Shown here one piece after another: positions 1 to 11,391 of a stretch of DNA of 64,000 nt. The DNA is taken from NCBI RefSeq assembly GCF_001625195.1, contig NC_054391.1, forward strand, positions 5,715,157 to 5,779,156, given 5' to 3'. Origin of the DNA: Drechmeria coniospora. Its lineage: Eukaryota; Ascomycota; Sordariomycetes; Hypocreales; Ophiocordycipitaceae. The notes beneath the pieces were generated by a model. That model searched no databases. It was not told the DNA's origin and saw only the letters and a list, made by a program, of their open reading frames with translations. Position 1 is the first letter of the stretch, and every line of letters begins with the position of its first letter. Position numbers and translations under genes: made by a program.

Positions 1-576
1 ATTTCGTCGGCAACACGCTGCGCAACGGACATGGCGGCGACTCGACGGGGTTGCGTACAAGCAATGAGCTTGCCGGTCTGCTGGGGTAGCTCATCCCAAA
101 CAACGTACTGAGGGATCTGAGTTGTCTTTCCGGAACCGGTCTCACCAACAAAGACAAGAATCTGGGTCGAGTGATATTTATTGAGGAATTCTTGCCTGGG
201 AAGGGGAAGAATCATGTCAGCAGCGTCGAAGGCTGGAAAGTGCAAGGGCTCATGATTGCCTGATCACCTACCGCTGCTTATGGACGGGCAAGTCTCGGCG
301 AGTTTCGAGGATACTAAAGTACCGCTGGGAGTGTGGTTTTCCGGTGAAGGGATTATTCGCCATATCTTCGGCCTTGGCGGCTTGCGCGGCTGTCGTCTGA
401 TGGCGTTTCATGTCATCGAATGCATCGCAGCCGTTGCCATTGTCGTCTTGGTTCATGTGTGCGAGGTACGGGTTGTACCTAGCACCAGCATCCTCGGCCT
501 TCTTTGCCTTCTTCCTAGAGACATCTTCGGCGTCGACACTGGCGCGCTTCTCTGCCGTTATGTGATGAGAGGCCAT
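1..576 (-). CDS. PRP43: PRP43-type DEAH-box RNA helicase, N-terminal part (cut by window edge)
   Basis: ATP-dependent DEAH-box helicase that releases the intron lariat from spent spliceosomes and also remodels pre-ribosomes in the nucleus. Exon 1 is 576..272 and exon 2 is 195..1, continuing beyond the window. The 76-nt intron (271..196) has a GTAGGT donor and a GCTGAC branch site. The spliced join reads [12 protein letters not shown], as in fungal Prp43. Exon 2 carries motif I (GETGSGKTT) and motif Ia ([12 protein letters not shown]). The N-terminus is basic and has the NPYLAHM stretch typical of the family. The first ATG in frame is at 576; the open frame runs slightly further upstream without an ATG. 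Only about 165 residues are present, so the DEAH box and C-terminal domains are off the window. It diverges from SKB1 across about 650 bp. Confidence 0.93.
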
Positions 577-1227
577 TGGGGCGGTTGACAAGGGTTCGGA
601 CTTGAGGAAGCCGAGCGATCGCGATCGTGTCGATTGTTCGTAAAATTTTGGAGGGACGAAGGCACGTCGGCCTTTATCGATAAGACGACGACGTATTAGG
701 GTAACAGTGCTAGCTTACACTGGCACTGTACAAATTGTCGAATGTTGTACTTGCACCAGTGGCGACAGCAATTTTGGCATCACAGCGTGTATCTATTCAA
801 AGAGTAATTTTTTTTAATTACGCGAGCTCAGATGTGCGTTCTCGGAGTCGTTTAAATTTATCCATCTACTATAGCATCGCACTCAGATACCTCAATCTTT
901 GGGTCCCATTATCCTCGGCGGTGGGGAGATGTGAGGATGATTGGTGCGTGCGACGCACACTGTGCATCCGCAACTGCTACTCTCATGGTGAAAATAAATT
1001 CGACCAAGTGCAAGGAAGCCCGGTCGCAGCAACACTACATCTCCAGCTCACCCCCAGCCAGAATCTGGCGTGAAACCAGCCATATCAGGGGGCGCAAGGG
1101 ATTCCAAAGAACGTAGACGGCATCTTCTGCTCGCAAACTCAGCCTCCACCAGGCTGAATTCGTCGTCGGAAGAGACTGCCGGCCCTTGGTCCTCCAGTAG
1201 CCGTTTCCAAAAGCCCACTCCAGCATC
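577..1227. promoter_or_regulatory. Divergent intergenic region PRP43/SKB1
   Basis: This is the 651-bp space between two head-to-head genes, so it probably holds both promoters. It includes an AT-rich stretch near 800-900 with a TTTTTTTAATTA run. I see no clear TATA box at a fixed distance from either start and no open frame with recognisable protein. Confidence 0.5.
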
Positions 1228-3772
1228 ATGGCATCGGCGGGTGACGATTTTGCGGATCCCGAGAGCTGCGGCCCCCAGCAGCCAATCTTTCACATCGGAA
1301 AGCACGAATCGGACAGGGATGTGCCTTTGACGGATTCGGAGTACGGCCATCTGCTGAACCAAGGTGCAAGTGGCAGAACCTGGATGCATGGCTCCATGGT
1401 CATAGCTGACTGAAGGCAGATCAGCTTCGTAACGACCCCCATCACCAACCGTCATTTCAAAGATAGGGTCTTCAAGCTCGTCACGGACCACCTATCGCTG
1501 CTGGATACGAAGGGCGAGAAAGCAACAAGCACCGTGACCGGGCCCCGGGCTGAGCCCATCCTTCCGCCCCTGACGCCCGAGGATACAGGACTCTTCCCAT
1601 CGGCGGCTGTCAACACGTACGCGGCGGTGATAAGCCCGTGGATTGATCTATGCTCCACCGATCCCATCGTCGCCAGCATCTCCCGCCAAGTGCTGAATCT
1701 CGAGATCAACTATGCCAACTTTTGTGGTGTGAGGAGCATCATCGTTACCGGCCCCTCCCGCGACGCTTCCAAGGATGGCGGAAACCAAGGTTTATCTCAG
1801 TACTCCCGTGCGATCAAGGAAGCGCTCGCCATCGGAAGCTGCCTTTCCTTCCTGATCCACATGCCCATGTACCGGGAGCCGGCCAGCGGCAAGGTGGCTC
1901 CGACCCTGGCATCGCTCTGCAGACAGCCAAGCCCAGCTCCTGCAAAGGAGATTGACCTTTTTAGTGCATGGGACTCCTGGCATCAGATCCGGACGATGTG
2001 CAGCTATAACCTCAGGCTCTTCGTTGGTACTACAATCTCGTTCCCTGCCGTGGTCGTTTCGCGACGTTGCTGATGGCCCTCCGTAGCACTGCAGCTGCCT
2101 CGGGTTATGCCAGAAAAGGATCTGCAAAGCCGTTGGTTTGCCGAGCCTCTGCATTACCTGACCTTTGGGCCTGAAGTCTTCGAAATGAACAAGAGCGGCT
2201 TCCCCTCGCTTTCCAAGCATCATCAGGAAACGATCTTTACGTACATGCGTCTCAAGGCCATGCCTTGGTTGCTCCTCTGCGACGTCGGGCCGGACGTTTC
2301 ACAATTCAAGCTGCACTCTCCTTCGCTGCTGGCTCAGAACCTTCCGGCGCCTACGGACGACGAATTCCCTACGCTCGCGGCGGCCCACGATGCGGAAAGC
2401 CTGGCTCGGTCCCGGGCGCCGCGAGGAAACGCTCACATGGCGTATCTGCAGTGGCTCGAATCGCAGCAGCCTCCTTTCACGGCGCTGGAGTCGACGACGT
2501 TGACGAGCTTCCAGGACTGGCTGCAGTCACCGCTTCAACCTTTGTCGGACAACCTCGAGTCTGCGACGTACGAAGTGTTTGAAGGCGACCCGGTCAAGTA
2601 CAATCAGTACGAGGCCGCCGTCGTCGAGGCGCTGGCTGAGTGGAAGAAACTCGGGCTACCGACATCCAAGAAGGGAGTCGTCGTCATCGCCGTCGCCGGC
2701 TCGGGTCGTGGTCCTCTGGTGACGCGGGCGCTCAACGCAGCGGAGCTCACCGGGGTCCCGGTCGAGGTTTGGGCTGTGGAAAAGAACCCGAACGCGTATG
2801 TGTATCTGCTACGCCAGAACCAGACAACTTGGGGCGGCCGAGTCAATGTCGTCAAGTCTGACATGCGCGCTTGGAAGGGCCCCGTCGTGTCCGATTCGGT
2901 CGAGGGGGGGGCCGTGTATGGCAAGGTGGACATTCTCATCTCGGAGCTTCTCGGTTCCTTCGGCGACAACGAGCTCTCTCCCGAATGCTTGGATGGCATC
3001 CAGCATGTGATGGCTAAGCCGCACGGCATCTCGATCCCAAGCTCTTACACGGCGCATTTCAGCCCGATATCGACACCCAAGTTGCACGCCGACATTTTGG
3101 CGCGTTCTGCGACGGACCCAACTGCCTTTGACACGCCCTGGGTTGTCAGGCTGTACGCGTTGGATTTTGTTTGCCAGAAAGCGCCCGACCGCCCCCGGTT
3201 CCAGCAAGCCTGGGAGTTTTCCCACCCGATCCCGGAGTCTACCCTGCAGGCCGTCAACGCCCGTCGCTCTGGCGGCGTCGTCGGGGGCGGCGGCGGGAGC
3301 ATGGCTGGGGCGGCCGGCGCGAACGACCACAACTCACGATACTGCCACGTGACATTTGTCTGCCGGACTCGTGGAGTCATCCACGGACTTGCCGGTTACT
3401 TCGAGTCGACCCTGTACGAGTCCAGGGTGGAGGGTCAAGAGGGAGAAATGGTGGAAATCAGCACGCACCCGGAGAGGATTGATCGGAAGAGCAAGGACAT
3501 GATTTCGTGGTTTCCCATCTTCTTCCCTCTCAAGGTAAGGCTTCGAAGCAAGGAGGAGATGCGTTTGCGTGGTGATTCTGACGCTTGCATAGGAGGCAAT
3601 TACCTTTCCCGAGGACACGGAGCTCGAGGTGAGCATGTGGCGACAAACTGATGACAGCCGCGTGTGGTACGAGTGGCAGGTCGAGGCTTGGACCTGGGTC
3701 GGGCCATCGTCGAGGGTTCTTGTCGGCAAGTCAGGTCTTTGCACAAGCCGCAAAGTAGCCTGTCTGATGTAG
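1228..3772 (+). CDS. SKB1: Type II protein arginine methyltransferase (PRMT5/Skb1/Hsl7 family)
   Basis: Transfers methyl groups from S-adenosylmethionine to arginines, making symmetric dimethylarginine; in yeasts it acts in morphogenesis and cell-cycle control. Exons are 1228..1365, 1420..2026, 2087..3534 and 3593..3772, giving 790 aa. The first third is the TIM-barrel region (NPIVASISR-like helix, SIIVTGP, LIHMPMYRE). SAM motif I (VAGSGRGPLVTRAL) lies near residue 450. The double-E loop SELLGSFGDNELSPECLDG lies near residue 534 and carries the two catalytic glutamates of the PRMT5 type. The C-terminal beta-barrel ends in EVSMWRQTDDSRVWYEW. The ATG at 1228 precedes the conserved PIFHIGKHESDR motif. 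Intron 1 (1366..1419) appears to use a GC donor (see findings); introns 2 and 3 are GT-AG. Confidence 0.93.
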
Positions 3773-5089
3773 GGGTGCATTGGTCCGATGGATCAATCAT
3801 GTGGCAACGGTTCATTGGTAGTCGGATGTATGCCGACTTTATGGGCTACGATCAGCCATGCATTACTCGTGACGAAGCTTGTTCATGTCCTTTTGGTCAT
3901 AAAAAAGATATTGATTCGTTGGACAAGTGCGAGTGCATGGGCAAGCAGAAAATCAAGGGGATGAGGGGGGTGGGGTTGGGGGGTGAGGAGTATTCTCCCA
4001 TCTACTAGATCTCCAACCTGACAATAGAGGCCTCTTCGTACTTTCTTCCCGTTACTATCATCTGCCACGGAGAACAGAGCCCTATTATCTTGTCTGTATC
4101 ATAATTCATGTCCAGAGTCGTAATGTACAGGCTCCAACGTGTTTCACAGCGATGGTTACCCGAGTGATGGAGGGAGTCACGCCAAGTGCTGGTAATGGCG
4201 TTCAAGTCTGGGTAGTCAGTTGGACATCTAGCGGTTAGTATCAACAATATTGACATGAACACCAAGAGATCGTTTTCTGTTCGATCTCAGGATAGTTCAA
4301 GTTGTGCGTGTCCCATCTAGCAAATTCCTTGCAGCGTGTGTTGCGATATGCTTTGTATGGGGTAAGTATTAATCCGGAGTACGGAGTATTACCAATACAT
4401 TATCCGACATCTGTACTTACCTAAGTACCTAGGTAGGTATGCTCCGTACCTATGCAGTGCGCTGTAGAGTAACTACAGTAATACCAATCAATACATGTAC
4501 AGTACTAACAAGCCAAGAATGTAGAACTTAAGTAAGTACCTAGTACTTAAGTCAGTCCTGCATGAGTACATGTAGGCATCTGTACTTGGACTTGGACATG
4601 TAAGTACCATTACAGTACAGAGTACAGTAGTTGTACATGGATGTATAAAAGAATAGTGCAGAGTACGGAGTACATGCTGGGAACTTCAAGTTGTACCGTG
4701 CTGTACAGTAGTACTCCGTATTATACAGTAGGTTTTTAGGTGAAATAATGCAAGCAATGAGCTGCTATTATGTACATGTACATCTACGTGAATACTTGTG
4801 CACCGATGCCCACTGTAAGTACTGCACTGTACTTGCGTTGTGCTCTGACTGGCAGTCAGCTGCCTCGGCATGTGGGCCCGGTATGCTGTAGCTCAGCAGT
4901 GCTTCGGCCGGGTCCCTGGACAACCAGCTATCCTTCCCTACCCCGCCAGTTGTTCAGCATCAGATTACCCCTCCAACACTCCTCGCCGTCTGAACATCAT
5001 CCTCCCTGAAGCAGCCAGCAAGCTTAGGGTCGCCAACTTCACCATCGAACAAGTCCAATCCGCCGAGGACGATCGATCCCTTCTCCACC
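3773..5089. other. Intergenic SKB1-AGX1, GTAC-rich core
   Basis: There is no supported gene. At 3957-3986 there is a G-rich tract with several runs of four or more G, just downstream of SKB1. From about 4370 to 4840 the DNA is packed with GTAC, TACGGAGTA and TACTCCGTA words and related near-palindromes. The last 100 bases before 5090 look like a pyrimidine-rich 5' leader. Confidence 0.6.
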
Positions 5090-6466
5090 ATGTCCTCCCA
5101 ACCCCCGCACCCCACCCTGCTCATCCCTGGGCCCATCGAGTTTGACGATGCCGTTCTCCAGTCCATGAGCCACTACAGGTATGATGATCATCTTTTCCCA
5201 CACTTCTTTGCCGACCCCGCCCTCGTGCCGACTTGGACTAACCCCCGACGACAAGCGAGAGCCATGTCGGCGCCGGCTTCGTCGCGACGTTTGGCGAGAC
5301 GCTGTCGATGCTGCGTGAGCTCTTCCAGTCGCAGACGACGAATCCCACCTCGCAGCCCTTCGTCATCAGCGGATCGGGAACGCTCGGCTGGGACTTGGTG
5401 GCCGCGAACCTCGTCGAGCCGGGCGAGAACGCCTTGGTGCTGAGCACCGGCTACTTTGGAGATGGCTTCGCCGATTGTCTGCGAGCCTACGGCGCCTGCG
5501 TCACCAAGCTGGACGGACCGGTCGGGGGGCGTCCCCAGCTCCTCGATGTCGAAAAGGCGCTCAAGGATAAAAAGTACAAGATTCTGACCGTCACCCACGT
5601 CGACACCTCCACCGGCGTTCTGAGCGAGCTCGAGGAGCTCACCGCGGCCGTCAAGAGGGTGTCCCCGGACACGTTGGTCATCGTCGACGGCGTCTGCAGC
5701 GTCGCATGCGAGGAGATTGCCTTTGACAAGTGGGGGTTGGACGGTGTCGTCACCGCCAGCCAAAAGGCCATCGGCTGTCCTGCGGGGCTGTCGATTTCCA
5801 TCTTCAGCAGCAGGGCCATGGAGGCTCTCGAGAAGCGCAAGACGGAGCCGGCGACGTACTTTGCCTCGATGAAGCGATGGCTGCCCAGTACGTTGACCCC
5901 ATCATCGGCCGAGACAACCCGTCGGAGCTGACGCCAAGCGTAGTCATGAAGAGCTACGAGGCCAAGAAGCCTTCCTACTTTGCCACGCCCTCGCCTCAGC
6001 TCATCCACGCCCTCAACACGGCCCTCAAGCAGATTCTCGCCCGGCCCCTCTCGGAGAGATTCGAGAGGCACATGGAGGTCTCGGACAGGGTGAAAAAGGC
6101 GGTGACGGACCTCGGCCTCAAGATTGTCGCCACCGAAGCCAAAGATCAGTCCCACGCCATGACGGCCATCTACCTGCCGGAAAACATCACCATCCCCGAC
6201 CTGCTACCCAAGCTGCTGAGCAAAGGGGTCGTATTTGCTGGCGGCCTCCACAAGGAGATAAGCACCAAGTACTTTCGATTCGGTCACATGGGTGTCACGG
6301 TGGTGAGTAACCTACCCCAGGGGCCCGGAGCGAGTACAAAGCAATGGAAGCATTTCCGAGGCTGACGGCACCTTGGTTGCAGGTCGATCCCAAGCGCAAA
6401 GACATCGACAACGCTCTGGAAGCCTTGCGGTCGGCGCTATCCGAGTGCGGCTACGTGAAGGCGTAG
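5090..6466 (+). CDS. AGX1: Alanine-glyoxylate aminotransferase (class V, PLP-dependent)
   Basis: Converts glyoxylate plus alanine to glycine plus pyruvate, one of the routes to glycine in fungi; probably mitochondrial or peroxisomal. Exons are 5090..5178, 5256..5887, 5944..6302 and 6383..6466, giving 387 aa, the usual size. Landmarks are the N-terminal LLIPGPIEF, then SESHVGAGFVATFGETL restored across intron 1, SGSGTLGWD for cofactor phosphate binding, VDGVCSVACEE, and the Schiff-base lysine in SQKAIGCPAGL (about Lys200). The substrate-site region KPSYFATPSPQL follows intron 2. All three introns are GT-AG; intron 1 has a GACTAAC branch site. The extreme C-terminus has no obvious SKL-type peroxisomal signal (it ends in YVKA), so its location is uncertain. 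Confidence 0.94.
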
Positions 6467-7445
6467 AAAGGAGGCACGAAAATGAAGGGTGGCCGCACCA
6501 TGACCCTACCATGTGTACTACGTAAGAATGCATGTAATATTGAGCCTGCGGTGCGAGAATGACCAAAAATGCTGCACGCAATGCCCTCTTGCCAACACAT
6601 GTGCAGGGCGTGATGGCCAACCTTGTGTGCTTTGATGAGAGAACAAGGTATAACCGAATACCCGTCGAGCAATCAAGCACACAGTAGCAGGACAAGGGCC
6701 GCCGATTGTCACGTCCCCATTCGATGGAATGATGCAGAATGGCAAACGCTGGTGATGATGCCATTCATACGCATCCACAATGGAGCACAAGTACAGTACT
6801 AGGTGACGTACAGTACAGATTCTTGACCTCGGAGCGCTCGGAATGGAGTGTGGGATGGAGTGTGGTTGATGAACAGAAGTCGCCACTATTAATCTGGAGC
6901 CGGTAGGTGCAAGTACTGAACTGCACAGGAATATTAGTTGTACAGTAGGTAATAGGTGTACGCAGAACGGAGCGCAGTCCTAATTAATAATACTAGGCCA
7001 TTGGAATTATTAGTGGGTAAACATGTTGCCTTGGCTTGTTCCTAGGATCCCGCTGGCGCCTGCGCCACACCCGCCACCGGAACTGAGTGTTGCGGCGCTG
7101 TCATCGCGCAGGTACCCCATTTTCCGTTTGCCTGCCAACGGACCCCGCCTTGACTTTTGCTTCACCACCTCACCACCACCGCTTTTATCCATCCACGCCC
7201 GCTGGCTCCACGTGCATTTTCCTCCCTCCCATCTTCCACATCCGCACGGAACCCCCCATCGCTCTCCTCGCAACGCCTGCGAAGCACTCCAACATACCCC
7301 TCCAGCGCTTCGAGCCAGTCTGTTTCGACCCCGTCGTACAGCTTTCCGCTTTCACGGTGCTGCGGCTCTTGGCCCCCAAAGCCGACTCCTCGCCATCCCC
7401 CCCCCCCGCGCCTGAGTTGCTTCCCACCCGCGCTTCCCGACCGTA
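6467..7445. other. Intergenic AGX1-CRM1 with pyrimidine-rich leader
   Basis: No gene is supported. An AT-rich block with GTAC words lies near 6780-7010. From about 7060 to 7445 the + strand is strongly C/T-rich, ending in a run of C before the CRM1 start. That is typical of the promoter and leader of highly expressed fungal genes. Confidence 0.55.
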
Positions 7446-10400
7446 ATGGCTGTCTCAATCGAGGAGCTCGACACCACGGTTCGCGCCTTTTACGAGAGCC
7501 GTGGAGAGCAGGTTGGTTCTCCTTCGCAACCCGTTCGGCCACCGTCAAGCGACGGTGCGCCCCCCCCCCCTCCCCCCGCGTTCCGGTGCTGATTCCATCT
7601 TGCAGCAAAAGGCTGCCCAAGCAGTCCTGAACCAGGTATGGCCCAACCATCCCCTGCCCCTCTCCGCGTCGCGTGATTTCTTTCCAACGGAACGTGGTGA
7701 CCGTCGGCTGCGGTGCTCGAGCTGACAAAGCCTGCCTTCTAGTTCAAAGAGGACCCCGATGCATGGCTCATGGTGGACAAGATCCTATCCGACGCTCAAT
7801 ATCCCCAGACAAAGTGTACGTGTATCCCTGTCACGGCATCACCATGCATGCTCTCCCATCCGCAGGAAGCTAACGGCATGCTAGACTTGGGTCTGCAGGT
7901 CCTCGACAATGTCATCTCGACAAGATGGAAGGTTTTGCCAAGAGATCAGTGCCAAGGTCCGACTCGTCACGTTGTCCCTGACCCCCGGACGTACTATCGG
8001 CTGACGGCTTCCCAGGCATTCGAAACTTCATCGTTCAGTTCATCATCCAGTGCTCCAACTCAGAAGAGGCGTTGCAAAGCAACAAGACCTTGCTCAACAA
8101 GCTCAACATCGTTCTCATCTCCGTTCTCAAGCAGGAGTGGCCCCATAACTGGCCCACCTTCATCAACGAGATCATCTCGTCCTGCCACGCGAACCTCTCC
8201 ATTTGCGAAAACAACATGATCATCCTGCGTTTGCTGTCCGAGGAAGTCTTCGACTACTCCGCCGAGCAGATGACGTCCACCAAGACGAGAAACCTGAAGC
8301 AGACCATGTGTGCCGAGTTCTCCCAAATCTTTCAGCTCTGCCAGGAGGTCCTCACGACCGCCGAGCAGCCCAGCTTGGTCAAGGCCACGCTCGAAACCCT
8401 GCTGCGATTCTGCAACTGGATCCCCCTCGGTTACATCTTCGAGACGCCGCTGATAGAGACCCTGCGAACTCGCTTCCTGCGCGTGGCCGAGTTCCGGAAC
8501 ATCACCCTCCAGTGCCTGACCGAGATTGGTGGCCTTCAGACCGGAGGCGCCGGTCAGACCGGCTCGTACGATGAGCAGCTGATCAAGATGTTCACCGAGG
8601 TGCTCACGACCATTGCTGACATCATTCCCGTCTCGCTTGATCTGAAGACGACATACCCCAGCAGCAACTCGAAGGACCAGGAGTTCGTCCAGAACCTCGC
8701 CCTCTTCCTCTGCAACTTCTTTGGATCCCACCTTAACGCAAGCGCCCCGTCATCTCCCTCCCCCTTCGCCGTATCTGTCTGACCTCGATTGTTGCAGCTC
8801 ATCGAAAACCTCCCGAACCGAGACTATCTCCTTCACGGACACTACTACCTCATCAGAATATCCCAGATCGACGATCGCGAAATCTTCAAGATCTGCCTCG
8901 ACTACTGGCTCAAGCTGGTCCAGGAACTCTACGAAGAGATGCAGCAGCTGCCCATAACCGATCTGAACCCCCTCATGGCTGTCGGCGGCGGCATGTCGGG
9001 CAGCGGCGCCCCGAACCCTACGCTCCTCATGAATTATCCCCTCCGCAAGCACAAGTACAACGAGGTTCTGTCGAACCTGCGCGTCGTCATGATCGAGCGA
9101 ATGGTTCGGCCCGAGGAAGTCTTGATCGTCGAAAACGACGAGGGAGAGATCGTTCGCGAGTTCGTCAAGGAAAGCGACACGGTTCAACTGTACAAGACCA
9201 TCCGCGAATGCCTGGTCTACCTCACCCACCTTGACGTCGTCGACACCGAAAACATCATGACGGAGAAGCTTGCCCGACAGGTGGACGGCTCCGAGTGGTC
9301 GTGGCACAACTGCAACGTCCTCTGCTGGGCCATCGGCTCCATCTCGCTGGCGATGAATGAAGAGACGGAAAAGCGATTCCTCGTCACCGTCATTAAGGAT
9401 CTTCTCGGCCTCACCGAGATGAAACGAGGCAAGGACAACAAGGCGGTCGTTGCTAGCAACATCATGTACATTGTCGGCCAGTATCCCCGCTTCCTCAAGG
9501 CCCACTGGAAGTTCCTCAAGACGGTTGTGAATAAGCTCTTCGAGTTCATGCACGAGTCTCACGAAGGTAAGCGCCCCCAATCCCCATCCCTCCCGCGGCT
9601 TCGCCGCTGACTTGGCCCGTAGGTGTGCAGGACATGGCCTGCGACACTTTCATCAAGATCGCTCGCCAATGCCGGCGCCACTTTGTCGCGCTCCAGCCTA
9701 GTGAGCAGGAGCCGTTCATCGAGGAAATCGTCCGCAACATGGGAAAGATCACCTGTGATCTCACACCCCAGCAGGTGCACACCTTTTACGAAGCCTGCGG
9801 CTACATGGTTGCCGCCCAGGGAAACAAGCATCAGCAAGAGCGGCTGCTCGCCGACCTGATGAACATCCCCAACGCTGCCTGGGATGAAATCATCAAGCAG
9901 GCGACCGTCAACCCGTCCATTCTGCAAGACTCGGAGACCATCAAAGTCATCGGCAATATCATGAAGACCAACGTGTCGGCCTGCACCTCGGTCGGATCGT
10001 ATTTCTACCCCCAGATTGGCCGCATTTATCACGACATGCTTCAGATGTATCGAGCCACGAGCACGCTGATCTCCGAAGCCGTCGGCAGAGATGGTATGCC
10101 CCTTCCGGCGCCTGTGTCCTGGATGGCAGCTGACCGTTTTTCAGGCGAGCTGGCGACGAAGATGCCCAAGGTCCGAGGCCTGCGCACCATCAAGAAGGAG
10201 ATCTTGAAGCTCATCGAGACCTACGTCGAAAAAGCCGAGGACTTGGCTGCCGTTCGCGCCCAGATGGTTCCTCCGCTCCTGGACTCGGTCCTGGTTGACT
10301 ACAACCGAAACGTGCCGGGCGCGCGCGATGCCGAAGTCTTGAAGGCCATGTCTACCATCATCACCAAGCTCTCCGTAGGTGTCTCGCAGGGTGGCCACGC

Positions 10401-11391
10401 AAGCTCCACGCTAACCTCGTCTCCCCTTTATTTAGGCTTTGATGGAGGATCAGGTCCCCACCATCATGGAGAATGTCTTCGAGTGCACGCTCGACATGAT
10501 CAACAAGGACTTCTCCGAGTTTCCCGAGCATCGCGTTGAGTTCTTCAACCTGTTGCGGGCCATCAATCTCCACTGCTTCCCAGGTAGGCCTTCGACGTCG
10601 CCTGCATTGGCGAAATATGCGCGCGCGCGTGTGTGTGTGTGTGTGTGCTGACGATGCGCCTGCGCCTCTAGCCCTCTTGAAGCTCGATAACAACCAGTTC
10701 AAGTTTGTCATCGATTCGTGCTCGTGGGCTTTCAAGCACGATAACCGCGATGTCGAGGCGGCCGGATTGAACATGTGCTTGGAGCTCATCAACAACGTTG
10801 CCGACAAGACGGATGTCGCTACCGCCAATGCCTTTTTCCAACGCTTCTTTACCACCATCCTGCAGGATGTCCTCTTTGTGGTGACGGACAGTGACCACAA
10901 GGCTGGCTTCAAGACGCAGTCGATGCTTTTGATGAAGCTGTTCTATTTCATTCATCCTGCGGACGGCATGCAACCCAAGATCCAAGGGCCGATTTATATG
11001 CCAGATCAAGCACAGGCTGGAACGAGCAACAAGGAATTCCTCGGAAACTCTGTCGCGACGCTGCTCCGCAACGCTTTCCCCAACTTGCAGCCGTAAGCGT
11101 TCATTCGATTTGCTTCCGGCGTACAGTGTATCCGTCGCTAACGCGCAGACTAGGACGCAAGTTAGCAGCTTCGTCGAGGGCCTGTTTAATTTCAACACCC
11201 AGTACGACAAGTTCCGACTGAACCTTCGGGATTTCTTGATCTCTCTCAAGGAATTTGCCGGCGACAACGCCGAGCTTTTCATCGTGGAAAAGGAGCAGCA
11301 GGAGCTTGATGCCAAAACTGCCGACATGGAGCGACGGCAAAAGGTTGGCGGTCTCCTCAAGCCATCCGAGCTGGACGACGACGAATTGTGA
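7446..11391 (+). CDS. CRM1: Exportin-1 (CRM1/XPO1), nuclear export receptor
   Basis: Karyopherin that binds leucine-rich nuclear export signals together with RanGTP and carries cargo through nuclear pores. Eleven exons: 7446..7511, 7606..7635, 7743..7815, 7885..7956, 8016..8737, 8798..9566, 9623..10093, 10145..10374, 10436..10583, 10672..11092 and 11154..11391, giving 1079 aa, matching family length (~1075). HEAT repeats fill the protein. The importin-beta N domain covers [10 protein letters not shown] to [11 protein letters not shown]. The CRM1 signature runs from [19 protein letters not shown] to [10 protein letters not shown]. The acidic end is [12 protein letters not shown]. Exon 2 is only 30 nt. 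The intron after exon 5 (8738..8797) needs a GC donor. The residue at the leptomycin B site is Thr527 in [15 protein letters not shown], not Cys. Intron 9 contains a GC/GT dinucleotide run. Confidence 0.96.
10619..10647. repeat. Alternating (GC)n(GT)n dinucleotide run in CRM1 intron 9
   Basis: About 29 bases of strictly alternating purine-pyrimidine lie just downstream of the donor of the intron 10584..10671. This is a microsatellite and a potential Z-DNA former. Confidence 0.85.

Noticed and set aside
1364..1419. GT donor at 1364 for SKB1 intron 1
   Set aside because: It is in the wrong phase: the joined frame loses the conserved PITNRHF motif and soon stops.
8771..8797. GT-AG alternative for the CRM1 intron after exon 5
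   Set aside because: It would be only 27 nt long and would leave about 11 unconserved residues in the protein; the GC donor explains length and phase better.
9623..9650. Cys in DMACDTF of exportin as the leptomycin B target
   Set aside because: Counting shows this Cys is at about 584. The target position is 57 residues earlier, where this protein has Thr.
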